A DNA stretch of 64,000 bases, taken from contig JAVHZZ010000008.1 of assembly GCA_036250195.1 (NCBI GenBank), positions 2,777,434-2,841,433 of the forward strand, given 5' to 3'. Source of the stretch: Mixophyes australis. Taxonomy: Eukaryota > Chordata > Amphibia > Anura > Limnodynastidae. This document shows positions 49,016 to 60,041 of the stretch, one piece after another. A model generated the notes under the pieces. It saw only the letters and a list, made by a program, of their open reading frames with translations. It was not told where the DNA came from and did not search any database. Position 1 is the stretch's first letter, and each line of letters starts with the position of its first letter. The position numbers and the translations under genes were made by a program.

Positions 49016-49274
49016 GCCAAACCCATACTTGCCAACTCTCCCGGAATGTCCGGGAGACTCCCAAAATTCGGGTCGGTCTCCGGCATCCTGCAACTGCCTA
49101 GCCTAAATTACGCAATTCGCGGTGAATCACGTCATTTCGGCCTCGCCCCCATAACAAAATGGCATTTCCGTTAAGGGGGCAAAATGATGCATTCGGCCAC
49201 GCCCCTCCCCATCCCTCTAGACACGCCCCTCTCCCGGACTACACTTGACAAAAATAGGCAAGTATGGCCAAATC
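49016..49274. mobile_element. MITE with CATACTTGCC ends and 8-bp target duplication
   Basis: A 243-bp element (49024-49266) starting catacttgccaactctcc and ending aaataggcaagtatg. It is flanked by gccaaacc and gccaaatc (7 of 8 matching). An internal inverted pair tcccggaatgtccggga lies at the left. The 8-bp duplication suggests a hAT-type transposase. Confidence 0.8.
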
Positions 49275-50020
49275 TCCTCTCAGGCAGCAGTACTGGGGGG
49301 CAGCAGGTAAGTGGGGAATTTTGTTAATACATTGACTTTCCCTATAGGCTATCAGCTCTTTACCTGAACCTGTTACCAGGATAATTGCAGGGAAATAATG
49401 GAGGAGGGTCTGGGGAAGCTTCAGGTGGCTCTTCCCTCATGCCAATGACCCTCTAAGTAAAGGGAATGAGGGACAAACAGTGTGGACAGAAAGAGAATTA
49501 CAATATATTGTTAGTTTACAGAGTTTCTGGAGTCACAAAGGTTCCGGCATTCTGACCAGTCTGTGTTGTATATTAGATGTAGGGACGCTGCTACTACCCG
49601 TTTCTGGGCTCAGCTAGTGATCCCAGACTGTCCCTATGTTTAAATGTGATATGACTTTGACCATTCAGTCTGTGAAGCAGCCAGAAGAAGAAGCTCTTTA
49701 TAAACACAAATGATTCTGTGCTAAGTGGCTTGAAGTTAATTTTCCAGGGTCACAATGTGCGACAGCATGCACTACTGTCCGCACACTGCCACTCTGTGAT
49801 CACACAACGGCTTTGTGTTTGTTCCCAACACACCGGGGTCTGGACCACTTCCTGGCCGGGATTTCCTGCGGCACCAATTAATATATCGCTGTGCAGATTA
49901 TAGATACAGTAAATCAGACACTGAGCCCAGAACAGATAACACGTCTCACATATAATTTTCTGGTGTTATATATGAGGTTTTCTAGATTTTAGTGGTTCAT
50001 AGTCTAACAGTTACATATTT
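49275..50020. other. Non-coding stretch
   Basis: Unique-looking sequence; the open frame at 49718-49903 is not recognised. Confidence 0.3.
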
Positions 50021-50069
50021 ACACCTCTCCACCTTTTGGCTAATATCAAGTATAGCATCTGTTCTATTG
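50021..50069 (+). pseudogene. U2 snRNA 5' fragment
   Basis: The stretch cctctccaccttttggctaa then tatcaagtatagcatctgtt follows the 5' end of U2 spliceosomal RNA (ctcggccttttggctaaga, tcaagtgtagtatctgttct) with a handful of substitutions, including in the branch-point pairing region. Similarity fades after position ~50069, so only the first ~48 nt remain and the copy is not functional. Confidence 0.75.
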
Positions 50070-50159
50070 GGGTGTTGATGGGAGCTCCAATAACAGGGGT
50101 GGAGCAAATATGTTGTCCCTCGGGGGAGCATAGGCTGACCTCAGGGAAAAGGGGCCCAT

Positions 50160-50656
50160 GGCCAGGGGCAAACGCAGGATTTGTAGAGAGGGGTTTCCAC
50201 ACCACGACGCCAGTGGGTGTGACCAGCATGCACGGGGGAGTGGTTATAATTTTAGACAGTGCTTGGCTGCTCTCCAACTCTTCCTATCCCCATAATATAC
50301 ATGGGCAATGCTGCGTGCACTACTGTTAGGTGCACGCAGCTCTCCCTTTTCAAGCAGAGCCGTGTGAAGCGAGAGCAGGGTCCAGCCACCTCAATTATAC
50401 AGTGCCCCAGGCTTGGAGGGGGGTTTCCAGACAGGGGCGGGCTGGGCCGAGGGGCAGGGGGGCATCGGCCCCCCGGGCCGCTCAGAATCACGGCTGTTAG
50501 GGCCGCCCGCTCCCCGGAAGTAATATAAATGATGACGCGGCCGCATCACGTGTCATGTGATGCGGCCGCCTGTGCGGGCGTGTGCCCCCCGGGCTGACGT
50601 CCGTCAGCCCGCGCCTGTTTCCAGACACTAGGAAACCCCCCTTTGTTTGCCTATGA
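50160..50656 (+). mobile_element. Dispersed repeat with CAGGGGCAAAC-type ends, copy 3, carrying a nested MITE
   Basis: Same family as 30358-30702 (caggggcaaacgcaggattt ... ggaaacccccctttgtttgc). It is interrupted at 50424-50625 by a second element, which duplicated tttccaga on both sides. Subtracting the insert restores a copy of the usual length. Confidence 0.85.
50424..50625 (+). mobile_element. hAT-like GC-rich MITE nested in another repeat
   Basis: A 186-bp element (50432-50617) with ends CAGGGGCGGGCTGGGC and GCCCGCGCCTG, flanked by perfect 8-bp duplications tttccaga (50424-50431 and 50618-50625). The centre holds a 13-bp inverted repeat, gcggccgcatcac and its complement, around gtgtcat. 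A partial reversed relative lies at 61258-61340. Confidence 0.9.
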
Positions 50657-50930
50657 TGGCATAGGTGGGCTGGGAGACCCTTTGCCCCAAAGAGATCTTA
50701 TGACTCCAGAGATAGGGAGAGAGGGTCCCTGTAGCCCTTGTACCATTGTCTGTATCTCAATTAAAGAAAACAAAACAAAAAAAAACAATCTTTGCTTTCA
50801 GTTGGATATAAGTAGGTGACATTTCAGGGAGAACTTCTCCTTTCTCAAGGTTTGGGATCCTCTTCTCTCCAAAATGTCAGCTACTGTTATCCAACAATAA
50901 GCAAAGTTATATTTATAAGTTATATATAAG

Positions 50931-50997
<67 letters not shown>

Positions 50998-51619
50998 AAC
51001 CTTGTGTAGACATAAACTAACATGTATGTTAATATCAGGGATTACCAGATAGCACACACGTGACACATATAAACATATCTGTGCATACAGTTTGATTTCC
51101 ATGGTGGAATAATATCTCCATTCCCCGGCTGACAGAGTCTGGGATCCTCCATTCATTAATACAGAACATTGGGTTCAGCTGTTGCCCGGTGGGGAGGACG
51201 AGGCTACATACAGGATTTTCTACGCCTCTTACTGGGAATCTGCAGCCAACAGAAATCACAGAGTAACTCCTTGAGGGCCCCACATAAAATGGCTTTAGTT
51301 CCATTCAGAGCTGCCCAGCAGGCCCCTGCTGTGAGTCCCCCCACAGCCCACCAGCCAGAACAAGGGAGGAACTGCAGAGCAGACAGTGTCCTGTGAAATC
51401 ATCCCAGCAAATCCGAAATATCCAAATATCCTGCATAAGATTTGTGTAATCTCTGGTTCCTGACGGTCACATTCACATGGGTGGTCGGAGGAATTGTGCT
51501 GAGATTGATGGAAAGTGATTACAAAATGCAAAGAACATGGGGAGATTTAATGGGATCACGGTATAATCGTACATCGTGCACTGATTAAAAGCAGAGCAGA
51601 GAAGAGAACATGAACATCC
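50657..51619. other. Non-coding stretch with a TA/CA microsatellite
   Basis: Holds a compound (TA)n(CA)n microsatellite at about 50933-50992. No gene is recognised; short frames at 51035-51531 are unconvincing. Confidence 0.4.
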
Positions 51620-52142
51620 TACCCCTGTCATACTGCGCCAAAATCCCGGGTTTTTGCCGGAGCGAGCTCAAACGACCCGGGTCTTGGTGCAGTATGAATG
51701 GTACAAGTCAAAAATCCCGGGTCTAAAAACCCAGGTCTTCAACCCGGGATTTATCGAGGGCTAATTCCCGGGTCAGACCCGGGTTGCCTGCACTATGAAT
51801 GGGCCCGGGTTTTTCAACCCGGGTTGCACAGAAGACAAGCTGATTGGCTGTCTGCCTGTCTCTGGAGGATCACCACCCACTTTTGCATCATCTTTATGCG
51901 TCAAAAAACCAGTCACCTTTCAATGACATCACCATTTTTCAGCCAATGAAAACTGCTCTGGTGATGACTCCCACAAATTGCCAGGGCTCAGACTTGTGCA
52001 GTATGAATGGGGTCAACCCGGGAAATTCCCGGGTCCGAGGTGCAGTATGAATGGTGTTTCTGAGCTGGGACGCTCCGAGCCCCGGCAAAAACCCGGCTTG
52101 AAAAACCCGGGATATTGCCGGGGCGGCAGTATGAAAGCGGTA
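51620..52142. mobile_element. MITE rich in CCCGGG palindromes, TA target duplication
   Basis: A 519-bp element (51622-52140) with inverted ends: cccctgtcatactgcgcc and, complemented, ccgctttcatactgccgcc. TA lies outside each end. Motifs gcagtatgaatg and (c)ccgggtt recur many times internally on both strands. No coding capacity. Confidence 0.75.
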
Positions 52143-52369
52143 TAACTGTGCACTATCCAGGACATAGACAAGAGCCTCAAACGGTCAATTGTCTGTAGCA
52201 ATAAACCCGACTGAGAGGGCGCAGGCCCCAGTGAAACTCTCCAACAATGGGAGTAATCTCTGGGTAGTGGAGACACTTTCACTGATTGTTCCTTGGTCTG
52301 TTCTTATCTCTATCACTTGTGGTTATAAAAATCTGTGCGTTCCTTACAGTATTTACATAAGAGCCAAAC

Positions 52370-52605
52370 GATACAGTGTGATACAAGGTGATACAAGGCG
52401 ATTCAGGGTTATACCGTGTGATACAATGTAATACAAGGTGATACAATGTCATACAATGGGATACAAGATGATACAATGTAATACAAAGTGATACAGTGTG
52501 ATACAATGTAATTCAAGGTGATACATTGTCATACAATTTGATACAAGGTGATACAATGTAATACAAGGTGATACAGTGTGATAAAATATCATACAATGGG
52601 ATACA
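52370..52605. repeat. 10-bp tandem repeat (gatacaaggt-like), about 23 units
   Basis: Units of exactly 10 bp, mostly gatacaaggt, gatacaatgt, aatacaaggt or catacaatgg. The period matches the DNA helical turn, so identical bases fall on one face. Confidence 0.9.
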
Positions 52606-52909
52606 GCAATGTTAGGTTTAATATCACAGACAAATGACCCTATATATGCTGGCCAGATCTCAGAGAAATGTTAAGCAATAATTGCAAATCTGAGCATGAA
52701 GAACAATCTGATGGTCACATCTGTATTTTAAGAGGTTCCAGGTAGATAGTGATGTATAAGCACCCAGCCCATATGCAGCCGCTGTATTCTAAAGGGGCAT
52801 AGCATCAAGACAAATGTACTGACCCCCAATTCATACACATTAAATAACAGTATGAGGCATTTATCTCTCTTGTGCATTTCTGTCACTTTTATTCCACTTT
52901 TTCTTTCAG

Positions 52910-53055
52910 AAGACTTTTGGACCCTGGGTGAAGCTTCGGCGGATTCCAGTGTAAAGGGCCCCCTTAGACTGTCAGCTGTGGGGGGTCTGAAGACCCTTAC
53001 TCCCCTAGGGGGTCTTATGGGTTTGAGGGCTGGAAGCAGAAAGGTCTGCAGTTGA
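52910..53055 (+). CDS. Candidate terminal exon, unrecognised protein
   Basis: A good acceptor (ccactttttctttcag, AG at 52908-52909) precedes an open stretch. In the frame that reads through the splice site it gives EDFWTLGEASADSSVKGPLR and ends LRAGSRKVCS before TGA at 53053-53055. AATAAA follows at 53355-53360. Composition looks coding-like, but I recognise no family and found no partner exon, so this may be chance. Confidence 0.2.
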
Positions 53056-54356
53056 CTGTACCCTTTTTGTGGGTGCACTTTTTGGTCAATTGGGGCATGA
53101 AGGAACCAATCTCAGGCTTTCAAGAGGAAAAAACAAAACCAATGAGTCATTTGTTTAAATTTTGACCAAGTTATGTGATGTCCCAAACCCAGCTTCAATA
53201 TCCTCATTTACTTGCAAGTACCCACACTGACAGTAACAAAAATCATTGAAATGTAAATCAAATAATATCTAAATGTTTTGTAACTTCTGCTAAGTATCAG
53301 TAATTTGCCCCTTTATTGCCACTTTGTAATATTTTTACTATTTTTTGACTGTAAATAAAATATATGATTTTAATTGCAATTATTTTAGACTAGTTACAGT
53401 CAGTCATTAAGGATTTTTTTTTAGAGAAATGGAATTAAAGGGACACTATAACATCCATTTATACTTTGCAGAATCGTTCTTGTTGGGAGTTTATGCAGCT
53501 GTCGTCCCGTCAGTCATTCATTCAATTCATTAGGAACTGGTGACGTCACTTAGATACGAGGCTCTTTGTGTCACTAGTTCCCTCTTATAGGCTGCAGTCT
53601 TATGAATATGAATTTAGCACACAGAATGTATTCACTGTGTGTCTGTGTGTCAGCAATGAGATAAAAGGATTGTATTCTACAATGAAGCCATAAGGGGGCG
53701 CTGTTCTATTAATGTTTATTGCTGGTATGTCACTAAATCTCACCATTCATATATCTACTACAGTCCTTCAGACATGTGACTTGTTGGGTGTTCCTTCCTT
53801 TCCTCTTTTATTCCTTTTATAAATGATTTAAAAATATGACAGATCTGGATCCAGTCAACTACTATTGCTGTATATAGGGGATTTCATTATATGATATATA
53901 AAGGGTTAGGGTCATACAGACGCTTTACTGATAATTCCTCCCAAAATTTAACCTTTAGTTTTGGGTAGAATTAGGTGAAATACGTTAAATAAGAACATGT
54001 CACTCGATCAGATGTAGAGAATTCTGTGATGTCTCGAACATTCCACATTTCTGTTTACGTTGAGCTTTTGCAGCTCTTACTGTGCATCCTGTGACACCGC
54101 CAATAACCTCTATTCATTCACCCCCCACCCGCTAACTACTTTCACTTTTAGCAGAAGTGAGGTTGGGGGCTGAGGGCACCACATGATTGGGAAACCCCTG
54201 AGATTCCTGTAACTAATGACTAACATGATAAAAGGGTCTTTATATATCTGTTGTAGAAGCACAAACATGTGACAGATTAAATGTCTGAAATAGGAACTGT
54301 AACTTTATTGTAATGAATGTTACACTTGTGTCACTCACTGTAAGTGGAATCCATCG
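53056..54356. other. Non-coding stretch
   Basis: AT-rich, apart from the probable MITE at 53440-53730. No gene recognised. Confidence 0.35.
53440..53730 (+). mobile_element. Probable diverged MITE, related to 25110-25340
   Basis: Contains taaagggacactataacatc at its start and aggaactggtgacgtcactt in the middle; the latter matches the reversed copy near 25265. Ends and target duplication are unclear. Confidence 0.4.
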
Positions 54357-54745
54357 CTCATAACAGAATAATACCCAGAGCACAAGCGTCACAGATTAAT
54401 ACCCATAGTATAATAGTCACAGAATAATACCCATAGTATAATAGTCACAGATTAATACCCATAGTATAATAGTCACAGAATAATACCCATAGTATAATAG
54501 TCACAGATTAATACCCATAGTATAATAGTCACAGATTAATACCCATAGTATAATAGTCACAGATTAATACCCATAGTATAATAGTCACAGATTAATACAC
54601 ATAGTATAATAGTCACAGATTAATACCCATAGTATAATAGTCACAGATTAATACCCATAGTATAATAGTCACAGAATAATACCCATAGTATAATAGTCAC
54701 AGAATAATACCCAGAGCACAAGCGTCACAGATTAATACCCATAGT
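54357..54745. repeat. 28-bp minisatellite, left part
   Basis: Unit: cacagattaatacccatagt plus ataatagt (28 bp), about 14 units, with a cagagcacaagcg variant at each end. The array is split by the hAT transposon and resumes at 60042. Confidence 0.95.
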
Positions 54746-55441
54746 CAGTGGTGGGATTCAGCCGGTTCGCACCGGTTCTATAGAACCGATTCCTAAAATA
54801 CTTGCGGTTCGGCAGAACCGTTTGCTGGCCTGCTGTGCGGCACTGGCTCCCTCTCCCGATCCGTCACGCAGAGCTTCCGATGCTCTGCTGGAAAAGAAAA
54901 CTGCATATTACCTCATGCGGCTGCGCGATGTGACATCCTGACGCAGCCGCCGTGATGTCATGCGCAGTCGCCTAGGAGCCTCTGACTACGCGGTTTCACT
55001 AGCTGGGTGCGCACAGTGAATGCCAGCAGCCTGCTCAGGTATTAATTTGTATTCGTCCTTCGTTTTGGTTTTAAGTAAGAAAGAGTATTTTTTTTGTCAT
55101 TGTTTCTGGGGGGGGGGGGGGGGTGTAAGGAAATATCTGCGGGGGGAATAAGTAAAAATTATTGCAGGGGGGGCAATGACTGCAGGGGAAATTATAAGGA
55201 AATTACTTTAAGGGGGGAGTAAGGAAATACCTTCAGGGGGGGAATAAGTAAAATTTATTGCAGGGGGAGGCAATGACTGTAGGAAAGGGCTAATGAAAAT
55301 ACCATGCAGGGGGGAGTAAGGAAAAATGGCTGCCGGTTAATGGCTATAAGAGGAGGCTATAAGAGGAGGAAATGAAAATTACTGAAGGTGGGTAGTTAAA
55401 TGAATTAACAAGTTTTTTATCTATACATATTTTGTTAAAAA

Positions 55442-55478
<37 letters not shown>

Positions 55479-55481
<3 letters not shown>

Positions 55482-55648
55482 ACTAACCCACGCATCTAAA
55501 CACAACAAAAACAGCGTTGTGGGGAGTAAACTGTATAAAGATGTATATAAATATATATATATATATATATATCTATTTATATACATCTTTATACAGTTTA
55601 CTCCCCACAATGCTGTTTATGTTGTGTTTAGATGCGTGGTTTAGTTAG
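55479..55648. repeat. Long palindrome (possible nested foldback MITE) inside the hAT element
   Basis: Two arms of about 70 bp are near-complementary. Arm 1 has ccacgcatctaaacacaaca, gtggggagtaaactgtataa and agatgtatataaat; arm 2 is its complement with few changes. AT repeats lie at the centre (55550-55572) and to the left (55451-55478). It could be a hairpin MITE that inserted in the transposon, or an inverted duplication. No clear target duplication. Confidence 0.8.
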
Positions 55649-56093
55649 AGGGAGCACAATAGTCCATATTAACAGCTACAGTGGGAAGTAATAACTATTT
55701 TGGAAGTACACAATTTATTTTTGTGTATCTGAGTTTATTACCTGTTTGAAGTTGTTATTGTAATGAAAATACCTGCAGGGGTAATGAAATGTCTTAGGGG
55801 GTATTTAATAAATAGAGCAGCTTTGGGAGGCATGATAACTTTATTGCGTGACGGTTACATGGATGCTCTCTGTGGTCTCAGCGATCACTAGAATATTAAA
55901 TACTAGTGAAATGGGGCTGGTAGAGGTTAATATTTTATTGACCACAAATGATCAGATATTGCTTATATATGCCTGTACAATGGGGTAGTTTTATCTGTCC
56001 ATAATGAAGTGTTTTGTTTGAACTAAGGAGCCTAATCATTCAGGGTTTGTTAACATTTTGCATTATAATACAATTTTTGCATTTTCAATACAG

Positions 56094-56156
56094 GACTCCA
56101 ACTTTCACAAGCCAGCGAGAGGACAACAAAGCTGCAAGAGAGAAGAGCAAGAACAG
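56094..56156 (+). other. Candidate 5' UTR exon of the hAT transposase gene
   Basis: A 63-nt stretch bounded by an acceptor (cattttcaatacag, ending 56093) and a strong donor (gaacag/gtaagag, GT at 56157). A further acceptor (gttttttatgtag, ending 57664) lies 14 nt before the transposase ATG, and a weak donor (ctgctcag/gtatta) lies near 55038. This suggests a spliced leader of two or three exons; it is inferred from splice signals only. Confidence 0.45.
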
Positions 56157-57678
56157 GTAAGAGACAATGGCACAATCTGTCTAAATTTAATGCTGGAGAA
56201 CACTTAGGAATATTCATATTTAGGAGTATTCAGTAACATATTTGTTTCAATTGCTTCATTATTGTAGGGTATGCAACTTATTTAAACACATTGTTGGTTG
56301 TGCAGTATTTGTGCTGATTTAGTCTTTTAGTGTATGCTACGTGCCGGATTAGTTATTTATTTTAGAATGATTTTTATTTTTTCATTTTGAATTTACGTCT
56401 ATTGTGTTAAATTATATGGGCCTGAGTCAATGAGGAAAGCAAAGCAAAATAAGAAGTAAGTTTGCTCCTGAACAAACCATGTTACAATGCAAGGGGTGCA
56501 AATTAGTTTATTATTTTGCACATAAGAAAAATACTGGCTGTTGCTTCATGTTGGACTGCACCAGCAACACCATTTCAGCGTCCAACTATATCGTGCATGG
56601 AGCCCACAGCAGGTGGGCCTGTGTGCTGTAAATGCCAGGGCTGATTTTTAGTCCCAGTCCGGCCCTGCCTGCTGGCCTGGAGAAATCAGTTTTAATAGCT
56701 CTTGAAAAAGTTCTTTATAGAACGAAACACAGAGGTCCGCTATCATTTGATACTTTGGCACTTGACATTTTAAACAGTTTTTTACTTTGATGACAGCGTG
56801 TAAACTGTCATTATCTGTATGTAAAATAAAGTTATTTTATTCAAGATCCATCTGTCTACTCGATCTGTGAGAGGAAGGAGCGTGACTAACGAGGAGACCA
56901 CTTGTTTTACACTGCAACAGCATTTGGGATACCGCGCTATTACAGGTATCTCTGGAGGTTAATTTGACCACTATACGTTTTTGATGGTTCCCGCGAGGTG
57001 ACAGTGAACAGAATTGGAATCTTTCAACCTACATACGTCTGCTTGATTATGAGGCGGAAAGAGGGCTAAACAGTGAGGAGTACACTCGCCTTCATATTTG
57101 AATAGAACTTGGGGCACACCGCTACTGTGAAAAAACTTGGAAGGTGTAAAGTTTGGACACGCAGTGCGGTAGTCTCCGTTGTGGTGACATCAGGCGGAAT
57201 TGTATTCTACTAAACTTATATGTAAGTAACGGATTGCACTGTTTTCCTTTTATCAACATGAGAGCTGATTGTTATTTTATTTGTATATATATGGAACGAG
57301 ACTAACACCTTTGCTTTGAGGCACATTATTTTCACTGCAGTGTTTAATGTGGCAAGAGAGGGGAAGGGCGGCTGAAGGCTGCTGCTAGCTTGCTGAGGAG
57401 GAGAAGGTTAGCTCAGGGGCTGTCAGTATGGCTGGGCTGGTTGCTGGGCTGGCTGAGGGCTGGCCAGAGAGGAGAGGAGCCATTTTAATTAGCCTGTAGT
57501 GGTGGAGGGGGGAATCAAAATGGCGCAGTAGTATGATGAAGATTCTTCATGCTGCCATGGGACCATGATTTCTGTACTTAGAGTGAGGCTGAGATGTATG
57601 CTTCTACTTCCATGTCCATAAATAAATGTTATTATATACAATTTTTTTAATGTTTTTTATGTAGCCCTTGAAACAAGG

Positions 57679-59850
57679 ATGAAAAGGCAACATACTTTGA
57701 GAGATTTTTTCAATAAGAAAACAAAGTCAGATTCCGCTGTTGTATCAGAATTGCCCTTGGAAGGTTCAACACAGTCACTAGCACAACCAATACAGTGTGA
57801 AGAAAGCAGCACGTCAATTGAAATAGAAAATCACAACAACTCCAATATTGCAGACAGTCTTCCGGAATGCTGGTCAGTGCAACAATATAAAAATTTTAAA
57901 GAAAAATATGAAGGCCTGGGCATTTGTAACAAAAAGTTAGGTTGTGAGTATTGTGCGAAATATGATTTCATAAAAGAGAAAAGTGTTCATGTGTCAAAAG
58001 AGTGGAAAGGTTTTCAGATTGAGGCATCAGGGAAAAACAGAATGGTACAACAAGCTTCTCTAAGGAAAAAAATGAAAGAACATTTTTCATCAAAGGCTCA
58101 TAACATTTGTAAAGACAACTTTAAAATACGTGAGCAGGATACTATAACAAACGTAGTAGATACAATGAATAAAAAATATTTCAGTACTACTTGTAGAGTA
58201 TTTAATACAATTTACAGCCTGACAAAAAGATGTAAACCATTTTCAGACATAGAAGATGAGATCGAACTGCAAATGAAAAATGGATTAGATATGGGAATAG
58301 GATTGCATTCACGTAAAACTGCTGTGAAAATAGTAGATTTTATTGCCAAGGAAATTAAAAAAGAAATATTTAGTAAAATTACTGCAAAAGATAAGAAAAT
58401 ATGTTTGATTATTGATGAAGCTTCAACTATATCTTGCAAACCAGTTATAATACTGTTCTTAAAAGTTGAGGACTCAGTTTCATCTCCAACAATTTTTGTT
58501 GAGCTAGTTGAATTGGAAAAACAAGATGCAGAGACAATATGTTCTTCAGTTCTGGAAAGCTTACATAAAATTGGGCTTACCAAGAACTACTTACAAAAAA
58601 ATTTAATCGGATTTTGCTCTGATGGTGCAAGTGTTATGCTTGGGCGAAAATCTGGAGTGAGCACTAGGATCACAAAAGACTTCCCAAACATAATAATATG
58701 GCACTGTTTAAACCATCGCCTCCAACTTGTTTTAGATGACTCAATAAAGGAAATAAAGCAAGTAAATCATTTCAAAATATTCCTTGATAAGATATATACT
58801 ATTTTTCATCAATCCAATAAGAACCAGATTGAACTTACCAAAATATCCGAACAACTTGGAATTGAAATTATTAAGATTGGTAGAATTTTGGGACCAAGAT
58901 GGGCTGCCTGTAGTTTAAGGTCAACCCTAGCTGTGTGGCGCGCTTATCCTGCACTACATCACTATTTTTCTTCAAATGCCAAGTACTTGGGTATGGCTAC
59001 CCGTCTTAAAAATATATTTTTTTTAACTGATTTGGCATTAATGATTGATATTTTACACGAAATTTCTCTGCTTTCCAATGCACTGCAAGCAAGAAATACC
59101 GACATAATAAAGGCTGAAAAGCTTGTGATTCGATCTATTAAAGCATTTGAAATGCTTGAAAAAGAAAAGGGTCCATACGAAAAAAAGGTTAATGAATTAA
59201 TTACTTCAGAAAGCTACAAAAAAATCGATTTTGTAGAAAATCATCGGTTTGTTGGCCTTCCTCGGAAAACACTCTTACAAGGCATTGTAACGAATTTTAA
59301 AAAAAGATTAATGGATTGTGGCCATTTAAAAGCAAGTTGTAGCCAATTTGATGATAATAATGCATTACAATTTCTCAAGTTTTTGGAGCCAGATTACTGG
59401 AATATTGAAGAAGTAATAGTTCCATGGAAAGCAGCTGAAGAGCAATTGCATGTATTTAATACATTTTTCAATTACCAAATTGAGATTAATGAGTATCGAG
59501 ATTTTGTGGAAAATGTGTTAAAAAGCAACGAGAACTATTCAATTCCTGAAAGTGTTCAAAGAGCTAGAAATATTGTCAGAACAATTGCTGTAAGTTCAGC
59601 AGAAGCAGAAAGGGGTTTTTCAAAGATGAACATTATATGTTCTGAGAAGAGAAGTCGGCTAACTGTTTCCAATATATCAAACATTATGATTATCGGTCTT
59701 ATCGGCCTACCGCTGAAGGAATGGAATCCTACTCCTACAGTGCAAAGATGGTTAAGGGTAAATCACACAGCTGATGATGCTCGGATAAAAGCAAAGAAAA
59801 TTGCAAGTGAGGACGCCAATCAAACAGCAATATGGAAATATCTTCACTAA
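57679..59850 (+). CDS. hAT transposase, 723 residues, intact (KIAA1586-like group)
   Basis: Cut-and-paste DNA transposase that would act in the nucleus on the element's own ends. In order: a short N-terminus (MKRQHTLRDFF); a C2H2-type DNA-binding finger (C89, C92, H135, H141); the RNase H-like catalytic core with LIIDEAS (D246) and FCSDGAS (D315); WHCLNHRLQL (341-350), typical of hAT proteins; a long insertion domain; and the C-terminal block SSAEAERGFSKMN (639-651), holding the third acidic residue (E642 or E644) and the dimerisation region. Length is normal for the family and no stop or frameshift interrupts it. The ATG follows an acceptor at 57664 by 14 nt, which supports this start. The sequence reminds me of the hAT-derived vertebrate gene KIAA1586; that is from memory. 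An overlapping minus frame (58212-58583) is a shadow. Confidence 0.95.
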   Translation: MKRQHTLRDFFNKKTKSDSAVVSELPLEGSTQSLAQPIQCEESSTSIEIENHNNSNIADSLPECWSVQQYKNFKEKYEGLGICNKKLGCEYCAKYDFIKEKSVHVSKEWKGFQIEASGKNRMVQQASLRKKMKEHFSSKAHNICKDNFKIREQDTITNVVDTMNKKYFSTTCRVFNTIYSLTKRCKPFSDIEDEIELQMKNGLDMGIGLHSRKTAVKIVDFIAKEIKKEIFSKITAKDKKICLIIDEASTISCKPVIILFLKVEDSVSSPTIFVELVELEKQDAETICSSVLESLHKIGLTKNYLQKNLIGFCSDGASVMLGRKSGVSTRITKDFPNIIIWHCLNHRLQLVLDDSIKEIKQVNHFKIFLDKIYTIFHQSNKNQIELTKISEQLGIEIIKIGRILGPRWAACSLRSTLAVWRAYPALHHYFSSNAKYLGMATRLKNIFFLTDLALMIDILHEISLLSNALQARNTDIIKAEKLVIRSIKAFEMLEKEKGPYEKKVNELITSESYKKIDFVENHRFVGLPRKTLLQGIVTNFKKRLMDCGHLKASCSQFDDNNALQFLKFLEPDYWNIEEVIVPWKAAEEQLHVFNTFFNYQIEINEYRDFVENVLKSNENYSIPESVQRARNIVRTIAVSSAEAERGFSKMNIICSEKRSRLTVSNISNIMIIGLIGLPLKEWNPTPTVQRWLRVNHTADDARIKAKKIASEDANQTAIWKYLH

Positions 59851-60041
59851 CTGTTTATGAGGTATTTAATATTTAAAATCTTACGTTACACATAATCTAG
59901 TTGTCTTTACCTCTTTTACTGTTCTTATTGCAGTATTTAATGCGTGAATTGTTAGACTACCTTTCGGTTTATCTTTTGGTATAGTTAAAATGGTCATTAG
60001 GACATAGAACCTGTTGTTAATTTTTTTGAATCCCACCACTG

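Noticed and set aside
58212..58583. Minus-strand open frame of 123 codons
   Set aside because: Shadow of the hAT transposase in the antisense frame.
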